Assembly (NCBI GenBank): GCA_002364325.1
Contig: DEXV01000006.1
Location: forward strand, 240,782-304,781
DNA from: Gillisia sp. UBA3175
GTDB lineage: Bacteria > Bacteroidota > Bacteroidia > Flavobacteriales > Flavobacteriaceae
DNA length: 64,000 bases
Direction of reading: 5' to 3'
In this document: positions 51,027 through 61,012 of the stretch, piece by piece
How positions within the stretch are numbered: position 1 is the first letter of the stretch
Layout of the letters: the number at the start of each line of letters is the position of its first letter
Translations under genes and position numbers: made by a program
The notes under the pieces: model-generated
Databases searched by the model: none
What the model saw: the letters and a program-made list of their open reading frames with translations, nothing else
Told to the model about the DNA's origin: nothing

Positions 51027-54000
51027 TTAAGCGATTCCTGCATTATGATTGATATCGTCCACAATGGAGATTATTTTCGTTATCTTATCGTTATCACCCT
51101 GGAATAAATCAAGAATACCTCTATCATACTCTTTTTCAAATGTAGACGAGGATAAAAGTTTCTTTTCAATAGTCCCGTTTTCATTAAGATATTCAATTAT
51201 TTTATTGATAAATGTGATCTGATCTGCATTTAAATTTTCATCCTGAATTAATTCGCTAAAGAGTTTATTTGCAACTTCAATATCTAATCCTATAATTTTC
51301 CTCACGAACTTACCCAAAGGATCGCCATTTAAATGATTTTTAAACTCCACACCCAGTTCTCCGGTGGAAAGAAATTGTTCTAATAATTTTAATTCCTTTT
51401 CAGTAATTGGAAGGTTTTTATATAGTTTATCAATTACAATATGATCTTTATTCTTACGAATAAAAGCTTCTACTCTAGCCTTATAATTGGTTGAGATCTT
51501 GTACCCCTTCATTAAATCCCATTCTTTAATCTCATTGGCGTAAATAGTATCTTCAAAATTTGAATAAACTGGCTCTAGTGATTCCTTGTCTAGAAATTGT
51601 ATTAGTGATCTTAAATCTTCCCTAACTTTTTCAAGCTGACCAAGTGTTACCTGTTTCCAAAAATTCATGTCCTGTACTTCTCTTACAGTAATCAGTTTGG
51701 CGGCGATGGCTGGAATATTTCTTTTTTTCTCTAGTCGATTTCCAATGGTAACAATTCTTTCTATAAATCTTTGCTGAGAGGAATCTCCGCCAACCAGTGC
51801 AAAATGCAATCTTAAAATAAGCAGGTCAAATCTCTTTGCAAGTTCATCCTCATCATCTTTATAAGAAGGTAATTTTGAGAGATGTGATTTAATATCATTT
51901 TCATCTCCTTTACTAAGATTATCCCATGCTTCTCTTGACTTATATTTCTTGACGTGTTTCCAAACGGCTCTAACTAAATATCGCTCTTCATTTAATTCAG
52001 TAATTGTTTTAAAAAGATTATCCGTGAAATTATGCATCATCTCATCTTCTTCAGAGGTAGATCCCGTTTTCGCTCTAAGTGCAACCACTAAATCTAACTT
52101 TGCCTCAAATATTTGTTGGGACAAACTTTTAGATGAACTTGATGATACACCATCAGGAAACTCATCAAAATATTCAAAATTTGAACAAAAATCAAAAATC
52201 ACAAAGTGTTCCTTATCCTTATTAGGCGCAAATAAATTAGGACGTAATCTTGTACCTCTCCCTATCATCTGCCAGTATTTAGTAAAGGAACGTACCCTTT
52301 TAAAGAACAAAAGATTTAAAACACGGGGAGCATCTACACCCGTGTCCATCATGTCCACAGAAACTGCAATCTGAGGTTCCATTTCTGATTTGTCTACACA
52401 AAATTTTTCTAGTAGATCCTGAGCCTTATCTGCATAATTGTCAATAATTCTTAAAAAGCTTCCTCGATATTCTGGATAGTTTTTATTGAAGCGTTTTTCT
52501 ATAAAAACTGCATGTTTATGATTTTTGGCAAAAATGATGGTTTTACCTAGTTTATCTCCACCTGAAACTTTCTGTCCATTTTCCATCAAATGGGCCAGAA
52601 CCTTGTCAACAGTATCTTTATTAAACAACCAACTATTTAATTTCCCCTTGTCAATTTCTTCCATAACGACTTCACCCGTAGTAGGATCCCCAAAAAGTTC
52701 TTCATAATGAGCTTTGTCTTTTTCAGGAAGCTCTTTATACTTCACCCCCTCCAAAGGAAATTTAATAGGAACTTCAATAGCCTTAGGCGGTACTAAGAAT
52801 TTATCTGCCACTGCCTGATCCAATTCGTAAGAAAAAGTAGGGTTGTCGTCTTCAATTTCAAACAAAGAATAGGTGTTTCTATCAATATCCTTCTTTGGGG
52901 TGGCGGTTAGCCCAACTAGAAGACAGTCAAAATATTCAAATATCGATCTATATTTTTGGTACACAGATCTATGAGCTTCATCTATAATTATTAAATCGAA
53001 ATGACCTACTCCATAAAACCTTCCATCGTCCGACTTTAGACTATCAATTTTATTCATGATTGTAGGATAAGTGGAAAAAACTAAACGTGTTCCATTATCC
53101 TCTTTCTCTTTCGTTAAGTCAATTGCAGAAAGATGTGGTAAATGTTCTTTAAAAGCATTTTTAGCTTGGGTTACTAAAGCTGTTCTATCTGCAAGGAATA
53201 AAATTCTTTTAGCCCAATCGCTTTTTGTAAGCATATCTACAATTGCAGCAGCAGTTCTCGTTTTTCCACTACCTGTTGCCATTACTAATAATGACTTTCT
53301 ACTCTTCCCTACTAAATTTCCATCCTTTTTAGTAATGAAGTTTTCTGCAACTCGCTGAATTGCTTCTAATTGATAAGGTCTACCAGCAATATCTGTATTT
53401 ACTTTAAAATCTCTAATGTCCTTTCTCGATGTTCTTCGATCAACAAGTAATTGCAATTCGTCTTGAGTATAGAATCCTTGTACTTCCCTATCTGGGTAAA
53501 AAGTATCATCCCAAAGATGAGTTTCAAAACCATTAGAATAAAAAATCACAGGCCTTTGACCATACATCGTTTCTAAACAATGAGCATATAAATATGCCTG
53601 ATGTTTTCCTTTTGCTGCATCATAGAGCGTCTTCTTGGCTTCAACCACCGCAAGTGGCAAGCCATTTTTACCCCAAAGTACATAATCTGCAGATCCAAGT
53701 CCACTTGGATTGGTGGACAACGGCATTCCTTCTATCCCAAACTCTATATCTTTACCCTTCTTTAAATCATCCCATCCAGCTTCCTTAAGTAAAAGATCAA
53801 TTAGCTGTTTTCGAGTTTCCACTTCAGAAGTGAGCAACGGCACAATTTCATCGAGATTCTCGGTTTTCTTACGCTCTTCCTTTCGTTCCTTCAGCTTTTC
53901 TTTCGCTCTTTCTAACTGCAAGTTTAGAACTTCGTTTTCTTTTGCGCTTTCCTGCAGTTCTAAAGCCTGCTTTTTTGATTTCTCAAGTTCTGCTTGTAAG

Positions 54001-54467
54001 TGTTCTGTTTTTTTCTTTAGATCGTTTAGGGCCTCTGTATTTGCCTCCTCATGATGAAGTAAACTCTCATCAAAAGCGGGAATGTCAGGATTCTTTTCAC
54101 TGTAATAAACACTTATAAAAGATAGAAACCTGAAGAGGTTTTTAATTGCCTGTAAGGATTGATATTGATTAACCTTTTTTCCGTGTGCAGCATTATTCCC
54201 AGTTAACCTTATTACATCAAGCTCCCTATGCATAGATGGTTTCAAGATATCTTTGAAATCTTGATTATGTAATAAAGCTCCTAATTTGGTGTCATAAGGT
54301 AATTCTAGATCTACATCGTTTTCATATAACCAATTAATAGCCTTCTCTAATGTGGCTCTGGACAAGATTGTAGAGTATCGAGGTTCTTTAAAAGTATGCT
54401 TCTCTGCACTAACGGCTTCTCTATATATCTCTGGAAATTCGTTTTGAAGAAAATTAAAGTTGCTCAT
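51027..54467 (-). CDS. hsdR: Type I restriction enzyme R subunit with DUF4145-like N-terminal domain
   Basis: 1146 aa. Residues 1-140 resemble DUF4145 (LEKAINWLYENDVDLELP, NNAAHGKKV). A long coiled coil (about 150-205) follows. The HsdR nuclease core has SADYVLWGKNGLPLAVVEAKKT (Asp ... Glu-x-Lys). The motor is a DEAH-type helicase: LLVMATGSGKTRTAAAIVDML, LIIIDEAHRSVYQKY, VGLTATP, and MIGRGTRLRP. The C-terminal part matches the EcoEI R-subunit type. It sits 12 bp after a NERD-helicase gene and 21 bp before mcrB, apart from hsdM and hsdS, so the restriction genes bracket two unrelated ones. Confidence 0.93.
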   Translation of the reverse strand: MSNFNFLQNEFPEIYREAVSAEKHTFKEPRYSTILSRATLEKAINWLYENDVDLELPYDTKLGALLHNQDFKDILKPSMHRELDVIRLTGNNAAHGKKVNQYQSLQAIKNLFRFLSFISVYYSEKNPDIPAFDESLLHHEEANTEALNDLKKKTEHLQAELEKSKKQALELQESAKENEVLNLQLERAKEKLKERKEERKKTENLDEIVPLLTSEVETRKQLIDLLLKEAGWDDLKKGKDIEFGIEGMPLSTNPSGLGSADYVLWGKNGLPLAVVEAKKTLYDAAKGKHQAYLYAHCLETMYGQRPVIFYSNGFETHLWDDTFYPDREVQGFYTQDELQLLVDRRTSRKDIRDFKVNTDIAGRPYQLEAIQRVAENFITKKDGNLVGKSRKSLLVMATGSGKTRTAAAIVDMLTKSDWAKRILFLADRTALVTQAKNAFKEHLPHLSAIDLTKEKEDNGTRLVFSTYPTIMNKIDSLKSDDGRFYGVGHFDLIIIDEAHRSVYQKYRSIFEYFDCLLVGLTATPKKDIDRNTYSLFEIEDDNPTFSYELDQAVADKFLVPPKAIEVPIKFPLEGVKYKELPEKDKAHYEELFGDPTTGEVVMEEIDKGKLNSWLFNKDTVDKVLAHLMENGQKVSGGDKLGKTIIFAKNHKHAVFIEKRFNKNYPEYRGSFLRIIDNYADKAQDLLEKFCVDKSEMEPQIAVSVDMMDTGVDAPRVLNLLFFKRVRSFTKYWQMIGRGTRLRPNLFAPNKDKEHFVIFDFCSNFEYFDEFPDGVSSSSSKSLSQQIFEAKLDLVVALRAKTGSTSEEDEMMHNFTDNLFKTITELNEERYLVRAVWKHVKKYKSREAWDNLSKGDENDIKSHLSKLPSYKDDEDELAKRFDLLILRLHFALVGGDSSQQRFIERIVTIGNRLEKKRNIPAIAAKLITVREVQDMNFWKQVTLGQLEKVREDLRSLIQFLDKESLEPVYSNFEDTIYANEIKEWDLMKGYKISTNYKARVEAFIRKNKDHIVIDKLYKNLPITEKELKLLEQFLSTGELGVEFKNHLNGDPLGKFVRKIIGLDIEVANKLFSELIQDENLNADQITFINKIIEYLNENGTIEKKLLSSSTFEKEYDRGILDLFQGDNDKITKIISIVDDINHNAGIA

Positions 54468-54479
54468 CTTAAAATAATA

Positions 54480-56639
54480 TTAGGCAGTTACATCACTTAC
54501 AATAGTTTTCAATTTCTCGTCATAATTTTTATTACCAAAATTAATTATTACGAGATTTTTACGACTTCTAGTTAATCCAGTATATAAAATCTCATCAAAG
54601 CTATTTTCCATTTTAGAAAATTTCTTTTCAATAATGAGAAAAACAGTATCGCTTTCCCATCCTTTAAAACTGTGAATTGTTGATAATTTTATAGTTCCAC
54701 TATTTAGATAAAAGTGAAGCTTTTTATTATTACGAATATTCTTTAAGTTTTTGGCAAGACGTTTATAAGAATAATGCTCTCTAAACTTATTAAAATCTTC
54801 CAAATGTGTTTTCATCACATTATCGAATATAGCTTGACTACATTTATACTTTTTACAATACCAATCAAATATGCTATCATATCTCTTTGGATATTTTAGT
54901 GATAATTCATGTATTGTAAAAAGAACACTTAACTCCTTCATTGCTCTTGTGTAATCATAGTCTTTTTCTCTTCCTATAATTTTAATAAAAGGTTTAATCC
55001 AAGTTAGATTATTTAATTTAACTAAATCATTTAGGCCTAGAATAAGTTCTGTTTCGTTAGTCTCAAACATTGTATGAGTCTTTTCATGACAAGAATATCT
55101 GTAGTAGGTATCAAATTTCTTTATTAGAGCGATTGAGTTACTTAAAACGGTAATATCATTCGGGATAAAATTCTTATTCTTAATGTTCTCATGAATTATA
55201 GTATACAAACTAGATACATTTTCTGTGTTTTCTAAATAGATATAGTTTAATAATCCTTTAGACTCACTTTTATAATCTATTTCCAAAGTTCCATTTCTGG
55301 ATTTATTAAAAGAATCTATCTCGTATTTATCAGAAAAGATTGTTTCCTGAAATTTAACAGCAAGATCCCTAATTTTATAACCAGATCTAAAACAATATTT
55401 TAATTCATTAACACCACGAACATTGGTAGACACATCTTTATCTAATGTTTGAATATTATAAATGTTTTGTTTTACATCACCAAAAAGAACATACTCTCCT
55501 CCCTCTTCCAAAAAACAATCTTTTAAGATATCCATCCATTCCCGTTTGTAGTCTTGTATTTCATCAATAAAAATAGCTTCATATGGAACGATTTCCTGTC
55601 TGTTTTCGTCAAATAAAGGTTTATTGGAATAATATTCAGATTCAAAAAATTCATCCTTTTCTTCCTGAGAATAAGAATTAAAATCATCAGGAACTTCAAT
55701 ATCTATATTTAGATTATTCAATTCAGAATTAATAAAACTGTGGTAATTCATGATAATAAAATTCTGCCAAGGAAATTCCTCCCGAACATCACTAATTTTA
55801 TCATGGATGTAGTTTTTTAATGTGATATTAAATGTTAATATTAATATTTTCCCTTTTGTTCTTTTATAGGCCTGAACAGCTCGAGCTGCTAAAATTGTAG
55901 TTTTTCCCGAACCTACGACACCTTTAATTCTTTGCTCACGCGTATTGCTATAAATGATCTCCATTTGTCGCTTACTATATGGAATAGGTTTTCCGTGTTC
56001 AATTAAATGTCTAGGTGGATGAATGAATCTTTTAAAACTATTATATAGCTCCTCAGTAAATAATGCTGATGGTCTATTTCCAGAAAGCTTGGTTTTCCTT
56101 AGAAGCTCTTTAATATCTAATTCATTCAAATTATCCCTGCCCAATAAATTAATATTATAATTAAGGAATTTTAGATATACACTATCATGTTCATAGGGTT
56201 TAACCAATAAATCTTCAACCTGAGATCTACTAGCATTATGAAAATACACAGCACAGGATACCACATTTAAAAGTCTCCAATTCTTGATTTTTTTTTCTAA
56301 TAATTCTTCAATATGTAGATCAAAAAAATTCTCTTTGTACCTTAAAACCTGACTAATTGGAGATTTAATTCTTGTATTACTATTTTTTATATTCCAATTC
56401 TTTCTATTATCCAGCTCATAACTGTTAAGATTATAGTCCTTAACTTCTATAACTAAAACACCGAATCCCTTTTTTAAAATTACAACATCTGGTCTATCAC
56501 CATTTAGATATGGATTAAAAAAGATCTCAAAACTATCATCAAGCTCATTTACCAGAAACTTTAAAAGATGTAATTCTCCTGGCTCAGGTTTAACCTTAGA
56601 GACCATAATTGTTTCAAAATCCGGATATAATTTCGCCAT
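54480..56639 (-). CDS. NERD nuclease-domain UvrD/Rep-type superfamily 1 helicase
   Basis: 719 aa. An N-terminal NERD domain has RPDVVILKKGFGVLVIEVKD (Asp ... Glu-x-Lys nuclease core). SF1 helicase motifs follow: IKGVVGSGKTTILAARA (motif I), FIDEIQDYKREW (motif II, DE-x-Q-D), YCFRSGYKI, and STIHSFKGWESDTVFLI (motif V). NERD helicases recur in defence islands and next to restriction systems. It would process or degrade foreign DNA, perhaps ends made by the restriction enzymes. It is twelve bases upstream of hsdR, and 203 bp separates it from the preceding gene. Confidence 0.87.
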   Translation of the reverse strand: MAKLYPDFETIMVSKVKPEPGELHLLKFLVNELDDSFEIFFNPYLNGDRPDVVILKKGFGVLVIEVKDYNLNSYELDNRKNWNIKNSNTRIKSPISQVLRYKENFFDLHIEELLEKKIKNWRLLNVVSCAVYFHNASRSQVEDLLVKPYEHDSVYLKFLNYNINLLGRDNLNELDIKELLRKTKLSGNRPSALFTEELYNSFKRFIHPPRHLIEHGKPIPYSKRQMEIIYSNTREQRIKGVVGSGKTTILAARAVQAYKRTKGKILILTFNITLKNYIHDKISDVREEFPWQNFIIMNYHSFINSELNNLNIDIEVPDDFNSYSQEEKDEFFESEYYSNKPLFDENRQEIVPYEAIFIDEIQDYKREWMDILKDCFLEEGGEYVLFGDVKQNIYNIQTLDKDVSTNVRGVNELKYCFRSGYKIRDLAVKFQETIFSDKYEIDSFNKSRNGTLEIDYKSESKGLLNYIYLENTENVSSLYTIIHENIKNKNFIPNDITVLSNSIALIKKFDTYYRYSCHEKTHTMFETNETELILGLNDLVKLNNLTWIKPFIKIIGREKDYDYTRAMKELSVLFTIHELSLKYPKRYDSIFDWYCKKYKCSQAIFDNVMKTHLEDFNKFREHYSYKRLAKNLKNIRNNKKLHFYLNSGTIKLSTIHSFKGWESDTVFLIIEKKFSKMENSFDEILYTGLTRSRKNLVIINFGNKNYDEKLKTIVSDVTA

Positions 56640-56702
56640 ATTTAATTGTTTAAATTATTTAACCTTTAGATTTAAAATGCGCCTTATTGTTAATGTATAA
56701 AG

Positions 56703-56729
56703 TTGTGCGGCCTAAGCCTAAAGGCACAA
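56703..56729. repeat. Inverted repeat in the 203-bp spacer before the NERD-helicase gene
   Basis: Arms TTGTGC (56703-56708) and GCACAA (56724-56729) enclose a smaller GGCCTAAGCC repeat. This is the largest gap inside the island, so it may mark an internal promoter or a processing site. Confidence 0.35.
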
Positions 56730-56842
56730 ATACAGATCCAACTCCAAGATCTTTCCATAACCCAAAAATTACTCAATGGAAACTTTAAGGTGAGTTAGAA
56801 TCAGACTTCTAGGGTAAATATTAGCAGATTTATCTGATGAAA

Positions 56843-58159
56843 TCATATTGAAACTGTATGTCTATTATCTGCGCTAACCAGAATATTTTCAAACCGGTTT
56901 TTGCATTCCATTAATAAATCCACGACCGGCTGGATATTTTCCTTATCATCGTCTATAGACCTTAAATCTTCATAAGGAATCTCTATTTTTACCTGATGTC
57001 CAAAAGAAACCAATATCCTATTCATATTGGATTTCTCTAATTTTTTCCAATTTGCTTTTTCTCGCCAATCAAATGTTGGTTCAAAGGTTTGATCAAAAAA
57101 GTTTTCTATTTCATCCCAATGCCCAAGATTTCTATCTTTTCTTCCAGAATATTTCCAAAAATTAGTGGCTTTATAAATATTCGTTTTTAGTTCTTTATAA
57201 TCACCATTTATACTTGAAATATACTTGGCATATGAATCAGATATTTTTATATGAAAATATTTTTCAACTGGATATTGCTTATTCTGAATACTTACACAAC
57301 TTTGAAATATTGAGCCCGGCTTTTCATGTAATATATGCTTGCCTTGAGTTTTTGTATTTGCAGGCCACATAATAACCGCCAATCCAGTTTTCGTAAATTC
57401 AAAAAGCAATTCTCTGGACCAGTTATTATTCATTTCAAAGCCAAGTCTCCCCTTAATAACTTCAAATTCACCAACTTCCATGGCTGTTTCTAATCTTTCA
57501 TTTGCCTTCAACACATCACTACCAAAATCGAGGTGATTAAATGGTATTTCAGGTAGCCAATTATGTTTATGACGTTTAATTAAATTGATAAAATCATTAA
57601 CCAGAGGTACACTTAATCCCAGAGTGTTTTCAAAATTGGCTACGCGTACAACCATCTCCATCAAATCTCTCCAGTTTAGATCAACAGGGATAGGCTTAAT
57701 CCCTTCTATCCCCTTACTAGTAATTGCATCTACAGTTTGTTTATAAAGCTGAAAAGAACAATCTGTATCATTTGGTTTAGCTTCGAAGATAATGGCCACA
57801 TTATTAGCCCGGATATACATATCAGGTCTTTGATCACTTACATTTTCTACACTATAGGAGTTAAATTTATCTATATCCAATCTCACCCCTGTAAGGCTTA
57901 CAGCAAAGAGAACCTCAAATTCTTCGACATCTTTTGCTCGACGCTGAATATCTATTTCAAAATCTGGATCTTTCTTCTTTTGATTGAAAAGCCTGTTATA
58001 TATTTCCAGATTATCCTTCATGATATATTTTAATACTTCATGTAGTAATAACGGATCCCTTTTAAGACATAGAGCAAAGGCTCTCGTTAAATCATCTTCT
58101 AATTGATAATCTCTTTCTGTTTTTGAGTAAGGTTTAAAATAGCTTAGATGGCTGTTCAT
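56843..58159 (-). CDS. Unrecognised PD-(D/E)XK-like nuclease candidate of the defence island
   Basis: 438 aa. Residues 75-135 hold a nuclease-like core: RLDIDKFNSYSVENVSDQRPDMYIRANNVAIIFEAKPNDTDCSFQLYKQ. The Asp (RPD), 13-residue beta hairpin and Glu-x-Lys (EAK) have the order and spacing of PD-(D/E)XK enzymes. The rest (about 140-438) is alpha/beta with Trp/Lys-rich helices (TNFWKYSGRKDRNLGHWDEIENFFDQTF) and has no family I can name. It sits between hsdS (72 bp) and the NERD helicase, the usual spot for accessory restriction or defence genes. Function unknown. Confidence 0.7.
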   Translation of the reverse strand: MNSHLSYFKPYSKTERDYQLEDDLTRAFALCLKRDPLLLHEVLKYIMKDNLEIYNRLFNQKKKDPDFEIDIQRRAKDVEEFEVLFAVSLTGVRLDIDKFNSYSVENVSDQRPDMYIRANNVAIIFEAKPNDTDCSFQLYKQTVDAITSKGIEGIKPIPVDLNWRDLMEMVVRVANFENTLGLSVPLVNDFINLIKRHKHNWLPEIPFNHLDFGSDVLKANERLETAMEVGEFEVIKGRLGFEMNNNWSRELLFEFTKTGLAVIMWPANTKTQGKHILHEKPGSIFQSCVSIQNKQYPVEKYFHIKISDSYAKYISSINGDYKELKTNIYKATNFWKYSGRKDRNLGHWDEIENFFDQTFEPTFDWREKANWKKLEKSNMNRILVSFGHQVKIEIPYEDLRSIDDDKENIQPVVDLLMECKNRFENILVSADNRHTVSI

Positions 58160-58231
58160 TAATAATTGTTTAATTAATTATTGGCTGGGTTTAATTTACA
58201 ATATATCTTATAGGAGTATTACGGTTTTCCC

Positions 58232-59401
58232 TTATACCAATTCTCCTTTAAAAGCTTTTTGTAATAGACTATTAAATAGTTCCTCACTTTGTTGAAAAGC
58301 TTGTTTCGCTTGTGTTTTTTGTTTATTTATTTCTTGTACTCGTTCTGCAAATTGATTTTGTAATGAAATTGGTGGCGTAGATATCGTAAAGGAGTTTATC
58401 TTACTCAAAGTATATCTCTGAATTGCTGCACCAGACATAAATTCTGAAATCAAGTTGGCTTTAATGCCATTATGATTTAACCAATGACATAAGTAGTGGT
58501 TATTTATCAAATTAGTTTTAAGCTTTAAAAGAGCTAAACTAGATAATAAACTAATTGGTTCATCAAAACTGTTTATACAAGCCACACCTGTTGTTGCTCC
58601 ATCTTTAATATACAAAACATCTCCTTTTTCGGGTGAACATCTTTTGTAAATCTCATCGTGATCTTCTTTACTAATATAAGTCGCCTTAGATTCAAAAACC
58701 AATTTAAAAGGTTTAACATGCTTGGCTGTTACATATGGGATACCTTCATTCTGTGCCTTAGGAGAATGATGAGTTCCATCAGTAATTTTAGAGCAAACCT
58801 CGCTCATCTTAAATTTATCCCAACCTTTATCATTCCTTACCGGATCCCCAAACGTCTCCAAAAACAAACTCTGGCTTAAAGCTTCATATTTTTTAATCAA
58901 TTTTTTATCCAGCTGGCGCAGCTTATCTGCCTCATCTAAAATAGCCGCAATCTTTTGTTGGGTTTTTAGGGATGGTAGGGGGAATTGAAATTTTTCCAGA
59001 TCTGCTTTATTAAAACCTGCCTGAGCGGCTCTTGAACCTACATTTAGAATGAAATTTTGGAAGGATGAACCAACTAAAATATAATATAAAAACTTTCGGT
59101 CAACTCTTTTAAGATCAGGAATGGTTTTAACTAATGCCACATTATATACTCCTCCCAAACCTGTACAAATTTTACCAATGGAAGCACCGTACCTTCCAAT
59201 TAAAATATCATCTGTTTTACAAGTCTTGAGATTAGTTTTTTCAGAAACATACTCAATATTATTCTTATGCCTTTGAGTGAAATCTCGAATTTGTAGCATT
59301 CTAACATAGCCATCCAATTTTACACTTTTCCATTCATTTTTTGGGGGTTGAGTTCCACCTTGGAAGTCACAAACTTCAGTTATTTTAACTCTCTGCATCA
59401 T
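58232..59401 (-). CDS. hsdS: Type I restriction-modification specificity subunit
   Basis: 389 aa, standard length. Two target-recognition domains, each opening with a similar motif (EVCDFQGGTQPPKNEW at the start, SEVCSKITDGTHHSPKA near 200), are separated by conserved coiled coils (IAAILDEADKLRQLDKKL at about 155-175 and QEINKQKTQAKQAFQQSEELFNSLLQKAFKGEL at the C-terminus). The two domains read the two halves of a bipartite target. Starts with the ATGATG overlapping the hsdM stop. The specificity itself cannot be predicted. Confidence 0.93.
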   Translation of the reverse strand: MMQRVKITEVCDFQGGTQPPKNEWKSVKLDGYVRMLQIRDFTQRHKNNIEYVSEKTNLKTCKTDDILIGRYGASIGKICTGLGGVYNVALVKTIPDLKRVDRKFLYYILVGSSFQNFILNVGSRAAQAGFNKADLEKFQFPLPSLKTQQKIAAILDEADKLRQLDKKLIKKYEALSQSLFLETFGDPVRNDKGWDKFKMSEVCSKITDGTHHSPKAQNEGIPYVTAKHVKPFKLVFESKATYISKEDHDEIYKRCSPEKGDVLYIKDGATTGVACINSFDEPISLLSSLALLKLKTNLINNHYLCHWLNHNGIKANLISEFMSGAAIQRYTLSKINSFTISTPPISLQNQFAERVQEINKQKTQAKQAFQQSEELFNSLLQKAFKGELV

Positions 59402-60948
59402 CCAATCATTTTTTCAAGATTAATCAATGCTTTTTGGCGCTCTATGTCCAGATCTTTAATGGAAGCTATCAGTTTTTCGGGCTTTTCATATTCCATTTCT
59501 TCATAGACTATTTCCTTATAACGGTTAATGCTAAGATCATAACCATTTTCCTTAATTTCCTTCTTCTGAACAAGAAAAGAAGAAGCTGTTCTGTCTTCAA
59601 AATTGCCTGTCCCATTAGTCAACTTTTCCCAATCCAATAAAATTTGTGGGATATCGCATTTTCCATTTGCTTCTTCCTTCGCTTTTTCCGGGTTAGAAAA
59701 ACAATGTTCAAAAACCTCTTCCTCCAACAAAGGGTTACGCTTGTCGTCCAGGCTAAAGCCATCAGCTTTCATATCATAAAACCACACCTTATCTGTACCT
59801 CCACTATTAGTTTTGGTAAAGAATAAAATTGCCGTGCTCACCCCTGCATAAGGTTTAAATACTCCACTAGGCATAGAAACAATTCCCTGTAATTGTTGGT
59901 TTTCTACCAATTCTTCACGAATCGCCTTATGTGCGCCACTGCTACCAAATAGAACGCCATCGGGTACAATTACCGCTGCACGTCCACCAATCTTCAAAGT
60001 TCTTAGCATTAAAGAAAGAAACAAGATCTCTGTCTTTTTTGTTTTGGTAGTTTTGAGCAGACTAGACTCTACCGTATCATAATCTAAACTTCCTTTAAAA
60101 GGTGGATTCGCCAGAATAAGCGTAAAGGCATCATCTACATCTCCATTGCTTTTACTAAGTGCATCTTTACCCACCAAAGATGGATGCTCCACCCCATGTA
60201 ATTGCAAATTCATTGCTGCAATACGCAACATAGAAGAATCAAACTCGGTCCCGTTAAACATTTTAGTATCGTAATGGTTACGGAATTCTTCTTCCTTAAA
60301 CCAGTCATGATGTTTTTCATATAAATATTCCCCAGCAGAAACCAAGAATCCGGCAGTTCCACAAGCGGGGTCACTAATGATATCATCCTTCTTAGGATCC
60401 ATCATTTGTACCATCATTCTAATGATATGCTTGGGAGTTCTAAACTGCCCTGCCTTACCGGCAATAGAAAGCTTAGAAAGCATATATTCATAAATATCAC
60501 CCTTTGTATCTCTACTGTCCAGAGGCAGCTTATCAATCTTCTGTACCACCTTGTCAAGCACTTGTGGAGTTGGGATCATAAAAGTAGCTCCTTTCATATA
60601 ATCTGAGAAAATACCTCCTTCTCTTCCTACAGTTTTCATAAAATCGAAGACGGTAATCCCACCAAGCTCTTGCTGAGGGCTGGTAAACAATTTAAACATT
60701 ACCTCTGGATCTTTATCTTTAAACTGGCTCCATCTAAGTCCGCTTTGGTTCTTAGCGTAAATCGGGCTTTGCATTTTAATCCCTAATAGGTTCTCCTCTT
60801 CCTCCATCTTCAGCTGTTTATCGTCCAGCCTTTTTAAAAAGATCAGATACGTAAATTGCTCAATAACGGTTAGTGGGTTTGATACTCCACCGGTCCAGAA
60901 ATCGTTCCAGATCTTATCTACCTGCCCTTTTAAGTCTCCTGTAATCAT
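59398..60948 (-). CDS. hsdM: Type I restriction-modification N6-adenine methyltransferase subunit
   Basis: 516 aa. An HsdM N-terminal domain (IWNDFWTGGVSNPLTVIEQFTYLIFLKRLDD) precedes the methyltransferase, with the SAM motif SDPACGTAGFLVSAG (motif I) and the catalytic LANPPFKGSLD (NPPF, motif IV), giving N6-methyladenine. It methylates both strands of the HsdS target and joins HsdS and HsdR in one complex. The stop overlaps the hsdS start by 4 bases. It follows the S1/AlbA_2 gene by 63 bp, with two hairpins between. Confidence 0.94.
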   Translation of the reverse strand: MITGDLKGQVDKIWNDFWTGGVSNPLTVIEQFTYLIFLKRLDDKQLKMEEEENLLGIKMQSPIYAKNQSGLRWSQFKDKDPEVMFKLFTSPQQELGGITVFDFMKTVGREGGIFSDYMKGATFMIPTPQVLDKVVQKIDKLPLDSRDTKGDIYEYMLSKLSIAGKAGQFRTPKHIIRMMVQMMDPKKDDIISDPACGTAGFLVSAGEYLYEKHHDWFKEEEFRNHYDTKMFNGTEFDSSMLRIAAMNLQLHGVEHPSLVGKDALSKSNGDVDDAFTLILANPPFKGSLDYDTVESSLLKTTKTKKTEILFLSLMLRTLKIGGRAAVIVPDGVLFGSSGAHKAIREELVENQQLQGIVSMPSGVFKPYAGVSTAILFFTKTNSGGTDKVWFYDMKADGFSLDDKRNPLLEEEVFEHCFSNPEKAKEEANGKCDIPQILLDWEKLTNGTGNFEDRTASSFLVQKKEIKENGYDLSINRYKEIVYEEMEYEKPEKLIASIKDLDIERQKALINLEKMIG

Positions 60949-60971
60949 ATATTAGTTTTGTTGTAATTATT

Positions 60972-61012
60972 GATATTCAAATATCGGTTTAATATGTGCA
61001 GTGGAACTGCAC
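60972..61012. repeat. Two hairpins between the AlbA_2 gene and hsdM
   Basis: GATATT-CA-AATATC (60972-60985) and GTGCAGT-GGA-ACTGCAC (60996-61012, perfect 7-bp arms) lie side by side, the second reaching the stop codon of the upstream gene. They could slow read-through and set unequal expression of the two genes. No U-tract follows on the minus strand. Confidence 0.5.
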
